From NCBI RefSeq assembly GCF_001698225.1, contig NZ_CP016594.1, forward strand, positions 4,154,001 to 4,218,000: a stretch of DNA of 64,000 nt, in the 5' to 3' direction. How positions within the stretch are numbered: the stretch's first letter is position 1; each line of letters opens with the position of its first letter. The stretch comes from Gordonia terrae. Its GTDB lineage: Bacteria > Actinomycetota > Actinomycetes > Mycobacteriales > Mycobacteriaceae. Both the position numbers and the translations under genes were made by a program. Below the pieces are notes generated by a model. The model made no database searches, was not told the origin of the DNA, and worked only from the letters and a program-made list of their open reading frames with translations. Below are positions 19,555 to 32,164 of the stretch, piece by piece.

Positions 19555-20676
19555 ATGGACCGCCGTCAGCTTCTCAGATCAGGGCTCCTCGCGACCGGAC
19601 TCCTCGGGGTCGCGGGCACCACATCACTGGCCGGCTGTTCCGGCGCCGAGGATGCACCCGGCGGCTCGGACACATCCGCCCCGACGGGCGCGTCGGCGGA
19701 CGCCACGACCGTGGAGACCATCGCGTCGGGACTGAACGTGCCGTGGGCGCTGGCGTTCCTGACCGGCGGTGACGCCCTCGTCACCCAGCGCGACGATGCG
19801 ACCGTCGTGCGGGTGTCCCCCGATGGCGCGGTGCGGACGGTCGGCGAGTTCGGTGACGCGGCACCCCGCGGCGAGGGCGGGCTGCAGGGCATCGCGATGG
19901 CGCCGGGCGACGAGACCGCGGTGTTCGTCTACTACACGACGGCCACCGACAACCGGCTCGTGCGCCTGGACTTCGACGGCAACCGGCTCACCCGTCCGCG
20001 CCCGCTGATCACCGGACTCGATGCGGCGTACAACCATCACGGCGGCGCGCTGGCCTTCGGTCCGGACGGCAGTCTGTTCGTCGCGGTCGGCGATGCCGCC
20101 ATGCCCGAGGTGGCCCAGGACGTCGACGCGTTGAACGGCAAGATCCTGTGTGTCGATCGGGACGGCCGCCCGTGGCCGGGCAACCCGTTCGGCAACGAGG
20201 TCCATTCCTATGGTCACCGCAACGTGGAGGGGCTGGCGTTCGACGGCGCGGGACGGCTGTGGGCGAGCGAGTTCGGACAGAACAGTCGCGACGAACTGAA
20301 CCTGATCCGCCGCGGCGGCAACCATGGGTGGCCCGAGGTCGAGGGCGAGTCCGACGATCAGCGGTTCGTCGCGCCTGCCGCCACCTGGAGCACACAGGAG
20401 GCGTCGCCGGCCGGGCTCGCCATCGTCGGCAACCGCGCCTACATGGCGGCCCTTCGCGGGCGACGGCTGTGGGAGATACCGCTGAGCGGAGCGCCGGAGG
20501 ACGCCGACGACGACTCGGTCGGCGAACCCGTGGATCGGTTCGTCGATGAATTCGGTCGTCTGCGACTGGTGGCCGCGGCGCCGGACGGCTCCCTGTGGTT
20601 CGGCACTAGCAACACCGACGGACGCGGCCGCGCGGGCGACGACGACGATCGCCTGTTCCGCATGCGAATCGGTTGA
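19555..20676 (+). CDS. PQQ-dependent-type sugar dehydrogenase, lipoprotein
   Basis: A 373-residue glucose/sorbosone dehydrogenase-family beta-propeller. The N-terminus has an Arg-Arg pair (DRRQLLRSG) and the lipobox SLAGC with Cys28, so it should be lipid-anchored outside the membrane, possibly by the Tat route. Family blocks include GLNVPWALAFL, GEGGLQGIAMAPG, YNHHGGALAFGPDGSLFVAVGD and YGHRNVEGLAF. In the soluble-glucose-dehydrogenase family such residues bind PQQ and the substrate sugar, but many actinobacterial members are uncharacterised. It stands alone, transcribed toward the nitrate reductase genes. Confidence 0.82.
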   Translation: MDRRQLLRSGLLATGLLGVAGTTSLAGCSGAEDAPGGSDTSAPTGASADATTVETIASGLNVPWALAFLTGGDALVTQRDDATVVRVSPDGAVRTVGEFGDAAPRGEGGLQGIAMAPGDETAVFVYYTTATDNRLVRLDFDGNRLTRPRPLITGLDAAYNHHGGALAFGPDGSLFVAVGDAAMPEVAQDVDALNGKILCVDRDGRPWPGNPFGNEVHSYGHRNVEGLAFDGAGRLWASEFGQNSRDELNLIRRGGNHGWPEVEGESDDQRFVAPAATWSTQEASPAGLAIVGNRAYMAALRGRRLWEIPLSGAPEDADDDSVGEPVDRFVDEFGRLRLVAAAPDGSLWFGTSNTDGRGRAGDDDDRLFRMRIG

Positions 20677-20735
20677 CGCGGCACCGCGACTGCGTGACCA
20701 ACGGCGAAACGCATTCGAGAGAACGTCTCATTTCG

Positions 20736-20783
20736 CATTGCGGTGAATTGCTCCGGTGGGAATGTCGGACCATTTCCGCAATG
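20736..20783. repeat. inverted repeat upstream of the cupin/nar genes
   Basis: CATTGCGG (20736-20743) is repeated inverted as CCGCAATG (20776-20783) with 32 bases between, in the AT-richer gap between the sugar dehydrogenase and the cupin gene. It could be a regulator site for the nar region, but no matching consensus was recognised. Confidence 0.4.
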
Positions 20784-20899
20784 AATGTGTGCGCTATTAG
20801 TATGCGGCGCCCGCCCGGGTGATCGGGCGTGGACAACGAACCGGGCTCGATCCTCCGGAACGCCGTGCCGACGCCACGCAGCGATGCCATGGTGTACAC

Positions 20900-21241
20900 G
20901 TGGATTCGACTCATCTGCCCGAACTCGTCGACCAGCTCCTCACCTCCGCACGCGAGGCGTCGAGCCGCCGATCGTCTCATACGTTGCACGGCAACTCTTC
21001 TCGCCATCTCCGCCAGACCGTCATCGCGCTCGTCGCCGGCGCGGCGCTGTCCGATCACGAGAGTCCCACCGAGGCCACGCTGCAGGTCTTGCGCGGCAGA
21101 GTCGTCCTGACCTCGGCGGATGGCGACCCCGACATCCGCTGGGAGGGCGCCGAAGGCGATCTGGTGACGATACCGTCGACACGACATGGCCTGATGGCAC
21201 AAGAGGACTCGGCAATCCTGCTGACCGTGGCGACCCGCTGA
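20900..21241 (+). CDS. small cupin-domain protein
   Basis: A 113-residue protein with a cupin-type beta-barrel region: LRQTVIALVAGAALSDHESP, then EATLQVLRGRVVLTSADG, then GDLVTIPSTRHGL. The possible metal-site histidines are those in DHESP and RHGL. Similar small cupins occur next to nitrate or stress genes in actinobacteria, probably as sensors or accessory regulators. The start is taken as GTG at 20900 (residues VDSTHLPELVDQLL); an earlier in-frame GTG at 20819 would add a poorly conserved-looking Arg-rich stretch. It precedes narG by 128 bases. Confidence 0.65.
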   Translation: MDSTHLPELVDQLLTSAREASSRRSSHTLHGNSSRHLRQTVIALVAGAALSDHESPTEATLQVLRGRVVLTSADGDPDIRWEGAEGDLVTIPSTRHGLMAQEDSAILLTVATR

Positions 21242-21369
21242 TCCGAGGCGACCGCAGTCGTGTTCTCCACATGATCGGTGAATGTATTCTGCGGAAACAA
21301 TCCAGCCGCTTTTGACCGAATCCGCAATTCGCGCGGAAAGATCGACGGACCCTTTGTAGGGTGACGCAC

Positions 21370-25085
<3,716 letters not shown>

Positions 25086-25086
<1 letters not shown>

Positions 25087-26777
25087 TGCGGGTCATGGCC
25101 CAGGTCGGGATGGTGATGAATCTCGACAAGTGCATCGGGTGCCACACCTGCTCGGTGACCTGTAAGCAGGCCTGGACCAACCGGTCCGGCACCGAGTACG
25201 TGTGGTTCAACAATGTGGAAACCCGCCCCGGACAGGGATATCCGCGTCGTTACGACGACCAGGACACCTGGCAGGGCGGATGGGTCCTCAACCGCAACGG
25301 CAGGCTGCGGTTGCGTGCAGGCGGCCGGATCCGAAAGCTGTTGACCCTGTTCGCGAGTCCGGTCCAACCGACCATCGAGGACTACTACGAACCCTGGACC
25401 TACGACTACCAGACCCTGATCGACGCCCCGCTCGGCGACGACTTCCCCGTCGCCCGTCCGAAATCGCTGCTGACCGGCAAGGACACCAAGGTCACCTGGT
25501 CGGCGAACTGGGACGACAATCTCGGCGGCGCACCCGAACTCGCGAAGCGCGATCCCATCGTGGAGAAGCTGCGTCGTGAGTCCGAGGATGCGGTGAAGTT
25601 CGGGTTCGAGCAGACGTTCATGTTCTATCTGCCGCGCATCTGCGAACACTGCCTGAACCCGTCCTGCATGGCGTCCTGCCCCTCCGGCGCGATCTACAAG
25701 CGCAGCGAGGACGGCATCGTGCTCGTCGACCAGGATCGCTGTCGCGGCTGGCGGCAGTGCATCACGGGCTGTCCGTACAAGAAGATCTACTTCAACCACA
25801 AGTCCGGCAAGGCCGAGAAGTGCACGCTCTGCTACCCGCGCATCGAGGTCGGGCAACCCACCGTCTGTTCCGAGACGTGCGTCGGACGACTTCGCTACCT
25901 GGGCATCTTCCTCTACGACGCCGATGCCGTGACGGCGGCCGCGTCGACCCCGGACGAACGCGACCTCTACGAGGCCCAGCTCGACCTGATGCTCGACCCC
26001 GACGATCCCGACGTGATCGCCGCCGCCCGTCGGGACGGCATCCCGGACGACTGGCTCGAGGCCGCCCGCCGATCCCCGGTGTACGCGCTGGCCAAGAAGT
26101 ACCGTGTCGCACTCCCCCTGCATCCGGAGTACCGCACCATGCCGATGGTCTGGTACGTCCCGCCGCTGTCGCCGATCGTCGACCTGCTCGCCGAGCAGGG
26201 TCACGACGCCGAGGGCGCGGGCACCCTCTTCGGCGCCATCGAGGCACTCCGCATCCCCGTGGAGTACCTGGCCGAATTGTTCACCGCCGGTGACACCGCC
26301 GTCGTCGACACGGTGCTGCGCCGCCTGGCCGCCATGCGCTCGTACATGCGCGATGTCACGTTGGGCCGCGAGCCCGACGCCGACATCCCGGCCGCGGTGG
26401 GGATGACGGAGGAAGAAATCTACGAGATGTACCGCCTCATGGCCATCGCGAAGTACGACGATCGCTACGTGATCCCGACGGCGCATCTCGAGCAGGCCGA
26501 GAAGCTCGACGAGATGGGCTGTTCGCTGGATTACGACGAGGGACCGGGCATGTTCGACTCCTCACCGTTCGGCGAGGCCAGCGGACGCCCGGCGCCGGTG
26601 TCGGTGGAGACCTTCCACGCGCTCAAACAGCGGCAGAACACCGACACCGCGGCCGGTGAGCACACGATGTCGGGCCGGACCAACCTGCTCAACTGGGACG
26701 GGAACGGAGCCCCGCCCGGCCTTTTCCCCGAACGCATCTCGAGCGCGTCGACCACGCCGGGCGAGGAAACGCGATGA
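25086..26777 (+). CDS. narH: respiratory nitrate reductase, beta subunit
   Basis: A 563-residue iron-sulfur subunit that passes electrons from NarI to NarG. Four cysteine clusters are visible: CIGCHTCSVTCK near residue 16, CEHCLNPSCMASC near residue 184, CRGWRQCITGC near residue 219 (Trp in place of one Cys, the usual [3Fe-4S] centre), and CTLCYP with CSETC near residue 246. The start ATG overlaps the narG stop by one base; the open frame upstream lies inside narG. The gene overlaps narJ by 4 bases. Confidence 0.97.
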
Positions 26778-27439
26778 GGGGCCTGCGGGTCTTCGACCGG
26801 CGACCGCGGACGAGTGCCGAGCCCAACGTGGTCCGGCTGATCGCGTCGTGGTGCCTCAGCTACCCCGACGACGAGGTGCTCGGCCGCGTCGAACTGATGC
26901 GGGCCGCCCTGGACGAGCAGGAGGATCCAGACACGGGAGACCTGCTGCGGCACACCATCGATCACCTCGCAGACGGCGATCCGACGACGCTGCGCCGCGA
27001 CTACATCGAGATCTTCGATCTCTCCAAGCGGCACACGCTCTACCTGTCGTACTGGTCCGACGGCGACACCCGTCGGCGGGGCACCTCGCTGGGCGAGTTC
27101 AAGCAGGCCTACCGCGACAGCGGGTTCCTCGTCGACCTGCACGGCGAGCTGCCGGACCATCTGCCCATCGTGCTCGAGTTCAGCGCGCGCGCCGATCCGG
27201 TCCGCGGCGTCGAACTACTCGAGAAGCACCGGGCGGCACTGGAGTTGATCCGGTTCGCGCTCCTCGACGCGGAGTCGCCGTACGCCGGCGCGGTGCAGGC
27301 CGTCTGTGCGACCCTGCCCACCCCGTCCCCGCCCGATCGCGCCGCGGCGCTGGCCATGTGCGGCCCCGCGCAGACCGAGACAGTGGGCCTGGAACCCTTC
27401 GATCCCCGACTGCTGCCGATCAACCCGACCCGAGCGTGA
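26774..27439 (+). CDS. narJ: nitrate reductase assembly chaperone
   Basis: A 221-residue cytoplasmic chaperone of the NarJ/TorD group, needed for inserting the molybdenum cofactor into NarG before membrane attachment. The alpha-helical sequence includes the family block DYIEIFDLSKRHTLYLSYWSDGDTRRRG. It overlaps narH as ATGA and is followed by narI after 8 bases, the canonical narGHJI order. Confidence 0.95.
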   Translation: MRGLRVFDRRPRTSAEPNVVRLIASWCLSYPDDEVLGRVELMRAALDEQEDPDTGDLLRHTIDHLADGDPTTLRRDYIEIFDLSKRHTLYLSYWSDGDTRRRGTSLGEFKQAYRDSGFLVDLHGELPDHLPIVLEFSARADPVRGVELLEKHRAALELIRFALLDAESPYAGAVQAVCATLPTPSPPDRAAALAMCGPAQTETVGLEPFDPRLLPINPTRA

Positions 27440-27447
27440 GGTGACGC

Positions 27448-28197
27448 ATGGACATCTTCCTGTGGGGCGTGGTGCCCTACGCGACGCTCGGACTGCTCAT
27501 CGGTGGAACCATCTGGCGGTATCGCTACGACAAATTCGGGTGGACGACGCGGTCGTCGGAGCTCTACGAGTCGCGATTGCTGCGGATCGCCTCACCCCTG
27601 TTCCACTACGGCGTGCTCGTGGTGATCATCGGCCACGCGATCGGACTGTTGATCCCCGAGTCGTGGACCGAGGCCATCGGCGTCTCGGAGACCCTGTATC
27701 ACTGGGGCGCGGGCGGTTTCGGACTGCTCGCCGCGGTCGCGACGCTCGTCGGGGTCGGCATGCTGGTGTACCGGCGACGCACGGTGGGGCCGGTGTTCAT
27801 GGCGACCACGCGCAACGACAAGGCGATGTACCTCGTGCTGGTCACCGCGCTGCTGGTCGGCACCTACATCACCCTGATCGGGACCCTCGATCCCCATGCC
27901 GAGGGGGTCAACTACCGCGAGACGGTATCGCCGTGGTTCCGGTCGCTGTTCGTCCTGCAGCCCGACGTCGCAGCGATGGCGGAGGCGCCCTTGCGTTTCC
28001 ACGTGCACATCCTGATCGGGATGCTGCTCTTCGCGATGGTGCCGTTCACCCGGTTGGTGCACATCTTCACCGCGCCCGTGCACTACCTGTTCCGCCCCTA
28101 CATCGTGTACCGGAGTCGCGACCGTCGCGTCGCGCCCGGCAATCAGCCGTACCGCCCCGGATGGGCGCCCGTCGGAGTGAAGGATCGTGATCGATGA
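27448..28197 (+). CDS. narI: respiratory nitrate reductase, gamma subunit
   Basis: A 249-residue membrane cytochrome b that oxidises menaquinol and feeds electrons to NarH. Five hydrophobic segments are apparent. The haem-ligating histidine regions are FHYGVLVVIIGHAIGL in segment 2 and FHVHILIGM with FTRLVHIFTAP in the last segment. GAGGTGA lies upstream of the start. The end overlaps narK by 4 bases. Confidence 0.95.
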   Translation: MDIFLWGVVPYATLGLLIGGTIWRYRYDKFGWTTRSSELYESRLLRIASPLFHYGVLVVIIGHAIGLLIPESWTEAIGVSETLYHWGAGGFGLLAAVATLVGVGMLVYRRRTVGPVFMATTRNDKAMYLVLVTALLVGTYITLIGTLDPHAEGVNYRETVSPWFRSLFVLQPDVAAMAEAPLRFHVHILIGMLLFAMVPFTRLVHIFTAPVHYLFRPYIVYRSRDRRVAPGNQPYRPGWAPVGVKDRDR

Positions 28198-29405
28198 CCA
28201 CCGAGACCACCGCCACGCCGCCCTCCGTCGCCGCCGGGCAGACCAGGAACCTGGTCCTGGCGACCGTGGCCTTCGCGATCAGCTTCTGGGCCTGGAACCT
28301 CATCGGCCCGCTGGGGGTCGTCTACACCGACCAGCTCGACCTGAGCGCCACCCAGAAGTCGATCCTCGTCGCCATCCCGATCCTGGTGGGCTCGCTGGGC
28401 CGGATACTCACCGGCGCACTCACCGACCGGTTCGGCGGACGCCTGATGTTCACCGTGCTGCTCGTCGTCACGATCCCCTTCGTCCTGCTGGTCGCCGCCG
28501 CCGGACACTTCGCCAGTTATGCCCTGCTCCTCGTGGCGGGGTTCTTCCTCGGCATCGGCGGGACGACCTTCGCGGTCGGCATCCCGTTCGTGAACGCCTG
28601 GTACGACAAGTCACGGCGCGGGTTCGCGACCGGCGTCTTCGGTGCGGGCATGGGCGGAACGGCGTTGTCGGCCTTCTTCACTCCGCGTTTCGTGTCGTGG
28701 TTCGGGTACGTCGCGACGCACATCATCATCGCCGTCGCGCTCGCGGTGGTCGCCGTGATCTGCTGGTTGTTCATGCGTGACTCACCCAGGTGGGCCGCGT
28801 CCCACGACTCGGTGGTCCCCAAACTGATCGGTGCGGCCAAACTGCCGATCACCTGGCAGCTCGGATTCCTCTACGCAGCCGCATTCGGCGGCTTCGTCGC
28901 GTTCAGCACCTATCTGCCGACGTACCTGAAAGATGTGTACGACTTCGACCTGCAGGCAGCGGGTACTCGGACAGCCGGGTTCGCGATCGCCGCGGTCATC
29001 GCTCGCCCGGTCGGCGGCATCCTGTCCGACCGCTTCGGACCACGCATCATCACGGTGATCTCGTGCGGCGGCGCCGCGGTACTCGCCGTCTGGATGATCA
29101 CCAAACCACCCGTCGAGATACCGGCGGGCATCGACTTCGTGCTCATGGCCGTCTGCATGGGGCTCGGTTCGGGCTCGGTCTTCAGCTGGGTCGCCCAGGC
29201 CGCTCCCGCCGAACGAGTCGGGTCGGTCACGGGAATCGTGGGCGCACTCGGTGGACTCGGCGGGTTCTTCCCCCCGATGCTCATGGGCGCGACGTACGAC
29301 GCGGCCACTCACAGCTACACCATCGGACTCGCACTGCTGGTCGTCTTCGCCACGTGCGCCGCACTGTTCACCGTGTTCGGCATCCGGCAGCGCGCCGACA
29401 CCTGA
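28194..29405 (+). CDS. narK: nitrate/nitrite transporter, MFS family
   Basis: A 403-residue, 12-segment major facilitator of the nitrate/nitrite porter group. The nitrate signature regions appear as FFLGIGGTTFAVGIPFVNAWY and, in the second half, GLGSGSVFSWVAQAAP with a GALGGLGGFFPP stretch. It probably imports nitrate or exchanges it for nitrite. The start overlaps the narI stop as ATGA, so it is the last gene of the nar operon. Confidence 0.93.
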   Translation: MTTETTATPPSVAAGQTRNLVLATVAFAISFWAWNLIGPLGVVYTDQLDLSATQKSILVAIPILVGSLGRILTGALTDRFGGRLMFTVLLVVTIPFVLLVAAAGHFASYALLLVAGFFLGIGGTTFAVGIPFVNAWYDKSRRGFATGVFGAGMGGTALSAFFTPRFVSWFGYVATHIIIAVALAVVAVICWLFMRDSPRWAASHDSVVPKLIGAAKLPITWQLGFLYAAAFGGFVAFSTYLPTYLKDVYDFDLQAAGTRTAGFAIAAVIARPVGGILSDRFGPRIITVISCGGAAVLAVWMITKPPVEIPAGIDFVLMAVCMGLGSGSVFSWVAQAAPAERVGSVTGIVGALGGLGGFFPPMLMGATYDAATHSYTIGLALLVVFATCAALFTVFGIRQRADT

Positions 29406-29474
29406 CCGGAGTTCGTCGGAGACCATGGCGCTCGACCCGTAGAAGCCAATGCGTTGCAGGTCGGACGCCAGACC

Positions 29475-30698
29475 TCACGCGCGCTCGGCCTGCGCGCGCT
29501 GAGCCTGCGGGTCGATGGTCATCGGGGCGGGCAGCGTCTCGGTTCGGGTCGTTCGGCCGTGGAGCACAGTGGCGAACAGCAGGACTGCGAGGCCCAGGAT
29601 GGTCACGCCCGCACCCGCCCAGATCGGTGATGTGTAGCCGAGACCGGCAGCGATGGTGATTCCGCCGATCCAGGCACCGAGGGCGTTGCCGATGTTGAAC
29701 GCGGCGATGTTCGCACCTGATGCCAGAGTGGGCGCGGTGGCAGCGTGATTCATGATGCGGGTCTGCAGCGCCGGCACTGTCGCAAAGCCGAATGCGCCCA
29801 TCAGCAGCAGCGACACGACGCTCATGATCTGGCTCGACGCGGTTGCCGCGAAGACGATGAGCACGACCGTCAGGATGGCCAATGTCGCTGTGAGCGAGGT
29901 CGTCAACGCACGATCCGCAAGCTTGCCGCCGACATGGTTCCCGATGAACAGGCCCACCCCGAACATCACGAGAAGCCAAGGGACAGTGGATGACGCAAAC
30001 CCGGATACGTCGGTGAGGGTGTAGGCGATGTAGGTGAATGCGCCGAACATCCCGCCGTAACCCAGGATCGTGATGGCGATGGAGAGCCATACCTGGGTGG
30101 ATCGGAATGCGCCGAGTTCGGCGCGGAGGCTGGTCGGCGCCGCGTGGCCCTCGGTGGTGTCGGGCACCAGCGTGAGGATTCCCACCAGCGCGACGATGCC
30201 GATGGCGGTGATGGCCCAAAAAGTGGAACGCCATCCCAGTTGCTGTCCCAGGAATGTCCCGAAGGGCACACCGAGCACGTTGGCGACGGTCAGTCCGGCG
30301 AACATCATGGCGACGGCACCCGCGCGTTTGGCCGGGCCGACCATGCTCGATGCGACGACCGCACCGATTCCGAAGAACGCACCGTGGCACAGGGCCGCCA
30401 GGATTCTGCCGGCCAGCATCGCATCGTAGGTGGGCGCGACGGCGGAGAGAAGGTTGCCGCCGATGAACAAGATCATCAGCGCCATCAGCACTCGTTTCCG
30501 ATCGAACCGGATGACGGCCGCGGTCAGCGCGACGCCGCCGACTGCCACGGCAAGGGCGTAGCCCGAGATGAGGTAGCCGGCAACCGCTTCCGTGACGCCG
30601 AACTCCGCGGCGACCTCCGGGAGAAGGCCCATGATCACGAACTCGGTGAGTCCGATCCCGAATCCACCGACCGCGAGCGCGAGAAGTCCGATGGGCAT
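29475..30698 (-). CDS. MFS efflux transporter (DHA1-like)
   Basis: A 407-residue protein with 12 hydrophobic segments and the loop motif GYALAVAVGGVALTAAVIRFDRKRVL typical of drug/proton antiporters of the AraJ/YdeA type. The start is ATG 30698, fixed by a strong GGAAGGGG ribosome site 5-6 bases upstream; the frame open further upstream crosses the regulatory gap. It diverges from a marR gene. Export of a drug, sugar or arabinose-like compound is possible; the substrate cannot be inferred. Confidence 0.85.
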   Translation of the reverse strand: MPIGLLALAVGGFGIGLTEFVIMGLLPEVAAEFGVTEAVAGYLISGYALAVAVGGVALTAAVIRFDRKRVLMALMILFIGGNLLSAVAPTYDAMLAGRILAALCHGAFFGIGAVVASSMVGPAKRAGAVAMMFAGLTVANVLGVPFGTFLGQQLGWRSTFWAITAIGIVALVGILTLVPDTTEGHAAPTSLRAELGAFRSTQVWLSIAITILGYGGMFGAFTYIAYTLTDVSGFASSTVPWLLVMFGVGLFIGNHVGGKLADRALTTSLTATLAILTVVLIVFAATASSQIMSVVSLLLMGAFGFATVPALQTRIMNHAATAPTLASGANIAAFNIGNALGAWIGGITIAAGLGYTSPIWAGAGVTILGLAVLLFATVLHGRTTRTETLPAPMTIDPQAQRAQAERA

Positions 30699-30746
30699 GC
30701 TCGCCCCTTCCAGTTTGTTGTGAACACCGATAGCAAGCGTGTGCAT

Positions 30747-30806
30747 TAGTTGCATACGCGCCATAGATAGTTGCACGCGCCGTCTATCGGTGCAAGCTGC
30801 TAATCT
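30747..30806. promoter_or_regulatory. MarR-type operator repeats and marR promoter
   Basis: The gap between the divergent MFS and marR genes holds two direct copies of TAGTTGCA(TA/-)CGCGCC (30747-30762 and 30768-30781). It also has an inverted TTGCAC/GTGCAA pair around 13 bases, and ATAGA/TCTAT arms. An extended -10 (TGC-TAATCT, -10 at 30801-30806) would start the marR transcript about 37 bases before its ATG. Autorepression and control of the exporter are inferred from position. Confidence 0.55.
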
Positions 30807-30849
30807 GGACGAGCGCTCGACGACGGGTGCGGGCGACACAGAGGACACC

Positions 30850-31317
30850 ATGGGGATTGCAGACGACGCAGTGGAGATCCGCTCGCAGGGCTGGCGGACC
30901 CTGGCCGCGCTCTACGGCACGTTGGACACCGAACTCGAGCGCGCGCTGCAGCGTGAACATGCGCTGTCGGTGGTGGAGTACACCGTCCTCGACGCCCTCA
31001 GTCGACAGGACGGGTGGCACATGCGGATGGCGCAGCTGGCTCGCGCCGCCGCCCTCAGCTCGAGTGCCACCACCCGGTTGGTCAACCGCCTCGAAGATCG
31101 AAACCTGTTGCGACGCATCATCTGCGCCGACGACCGGCGCGGAATCTACACCGAGTTGACAGACAGCGGACGCGAACTGTTGCGGGCCGCCCGGCCGGTG
31201 CACGACTCCACCCTGCGCACCGCACTGGACGACGCCCGCCGAATCCCGGAGCTGGCACCGTTGGTGGAGGCCCTGCATCGACTACCCGCAGCGCCGGCGC
31301 CCAGCAGAGCAGGCTGA
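30850..31317 (+). CDS. MarR-family transcriptional regulator
   Basis: A 155-residue winged-helix regulator. The DNA-binding region is MRMAQLARAAALSSSATTRL at about residues 60-79, followed by the wing ICADDRRGIYTELTDSGRELL, as in MarR proteins. The ATG at 30850 is chosen because it follows the divergent operator/promoter region; the frame continues upstream into that region. It probably represses the divergent MFS exporter and itself. Confidence 0.88.
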   Translation: MGIADDAVEIRSQGWRTLAALYGTLDTELERALQREHALSVVEYTVLDALSRQDGWHMRMAQLARAAALSSSATTRLVNRLEDRNLLRRIICADDRRGIYTELTDSGRELLRAARPVHDSTLRTALDDARRIPELAPLVEALHRLPAAPAPSRAG

Positions 31318-31408
31318 GCCCTGGCGCCGGGGCCCGGGTCGGCGCCGCCCGGGAATTGTCGGGACCCCGTGGTGTCATGATCGCACCCGTCGAACAAAGG
31401 AGCGATCC

Positions 31409-32026
31409 ATGTCAGACCACGCTGCCGCGATCCGAGGTCTGCCCAGGTGGCATCCCAACCCCGTCATCCGATCGACCATCGAGACCATTCGGCGCTGCGG
31501 TTGGCAGGTGACCTCGGTCGGCGAACCGGAGCCCGAGTTCGACGCACGGACCCTCTCCGACCGACTCCAGCCCGAGTGCGGTTACTCCTATACCGCCGGT
31601 CTGTCCCTGCATTCGATACCCGAGCTCTCGATCTACGGCGTCGATCCGCTCACCGCGACCCACGTCCTGAACGAACTCGGCAGCTTGCTCCACCGCGAGG
31701 ACTGGCGCGATCTCGTCGCCGCGCAGACCGACATCCCCCTGCAGACGGTCGCCGTGACCGTACGCCTCATCGAACAACTCGACCACGACGAGCTGCTCCT
31801 GGCGAACCTGCTGTTCCCGGATCATCCGAAATTGCAGGTGATCTGGCCCGACGACCACGGTCACCTCCCCTGGGAAGACGGTTACACCCTGCTGCCCATG
31901 CATCAGCCGGTGAAGGGGATGCCGCAACTCCTCGATCCCCCGCTCGGGGAACCGCGCCTTCTCACAACCGAATACGGGCCCGAGCGGACCCGCCCGCGGA
32001 AAGGCCGGCGCATCTCGGGTCACTGA
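31409..32026 (+). CDS. DUF4262 domain protein
   Basis: A 205-residue soluble protein. The central CGYSYTAGLSLHSIPELSIYGV segment followed by an aligned LLFPDHPKLQVIWPDDHGHLPWEDGY segment matches DUF4262, a domain of unknown function. An AAAGGAG ribosome site precedes the ATG at 31409. It stands between the marR gene and the polysaccharide locus, with no evident functional link to either. Confidence 0.75.
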   Translation: MSDHAAAIRGLPRWHPNPVIRSTIETIRRCGWQVTSVGEPEPEFDARTLSDRLQPECGYSYTAGLSLHSIPELSIYGVDPLTATHVLNELGSLLHREDWRDLVAAQTDIPLQTVAVTVRLIEQLDHDELLLANLLFPDHPKLQVIWPDDHGHLPWEDGYTLLPMHQPVKGMPQLLDPPLGEPRLLTTEYGPERTRPRKGRRISGH

Positions 32027-32040
32027 CCTGCGGTACAGAG

Positions 32041-32096
32041 CGGTCCGGCGTGGTCCGGGGCAAGGTGTGTCCGTGTTGCCCCGGACAAACGGACCG
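32041..32096. other. nested inverted repeat ahead of the polysaccharide locus
   Basis: Outer arms CGGTCCG (32041-32047) and CGGACCG (32090-32096) enclose perfect 11-base inner arms GTCCGGGGCAA (32053-32063) and TTGCCCCGGAC (32076-32086) with a 12-base loop. No T-run follows, so it is not a classic terminator. It could be an RNA leader structure or a regulator site for the operon that begins at about 32165. Confidence 0.6.
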
Positions 32097-32164
32097 TCGA
32101 GGTGCCACCATGGGTACTCGGGGGCTGGAACGGACCACGGGGGCAGGTGGAAAGGCAGGTCGGC

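Noticed and set aside
21283..21300. Possible GlnR box upstream of narG (GGAAAC half-site)
   Set aside because: Only one half-site fits; the second half and spacing do not match the consensus.
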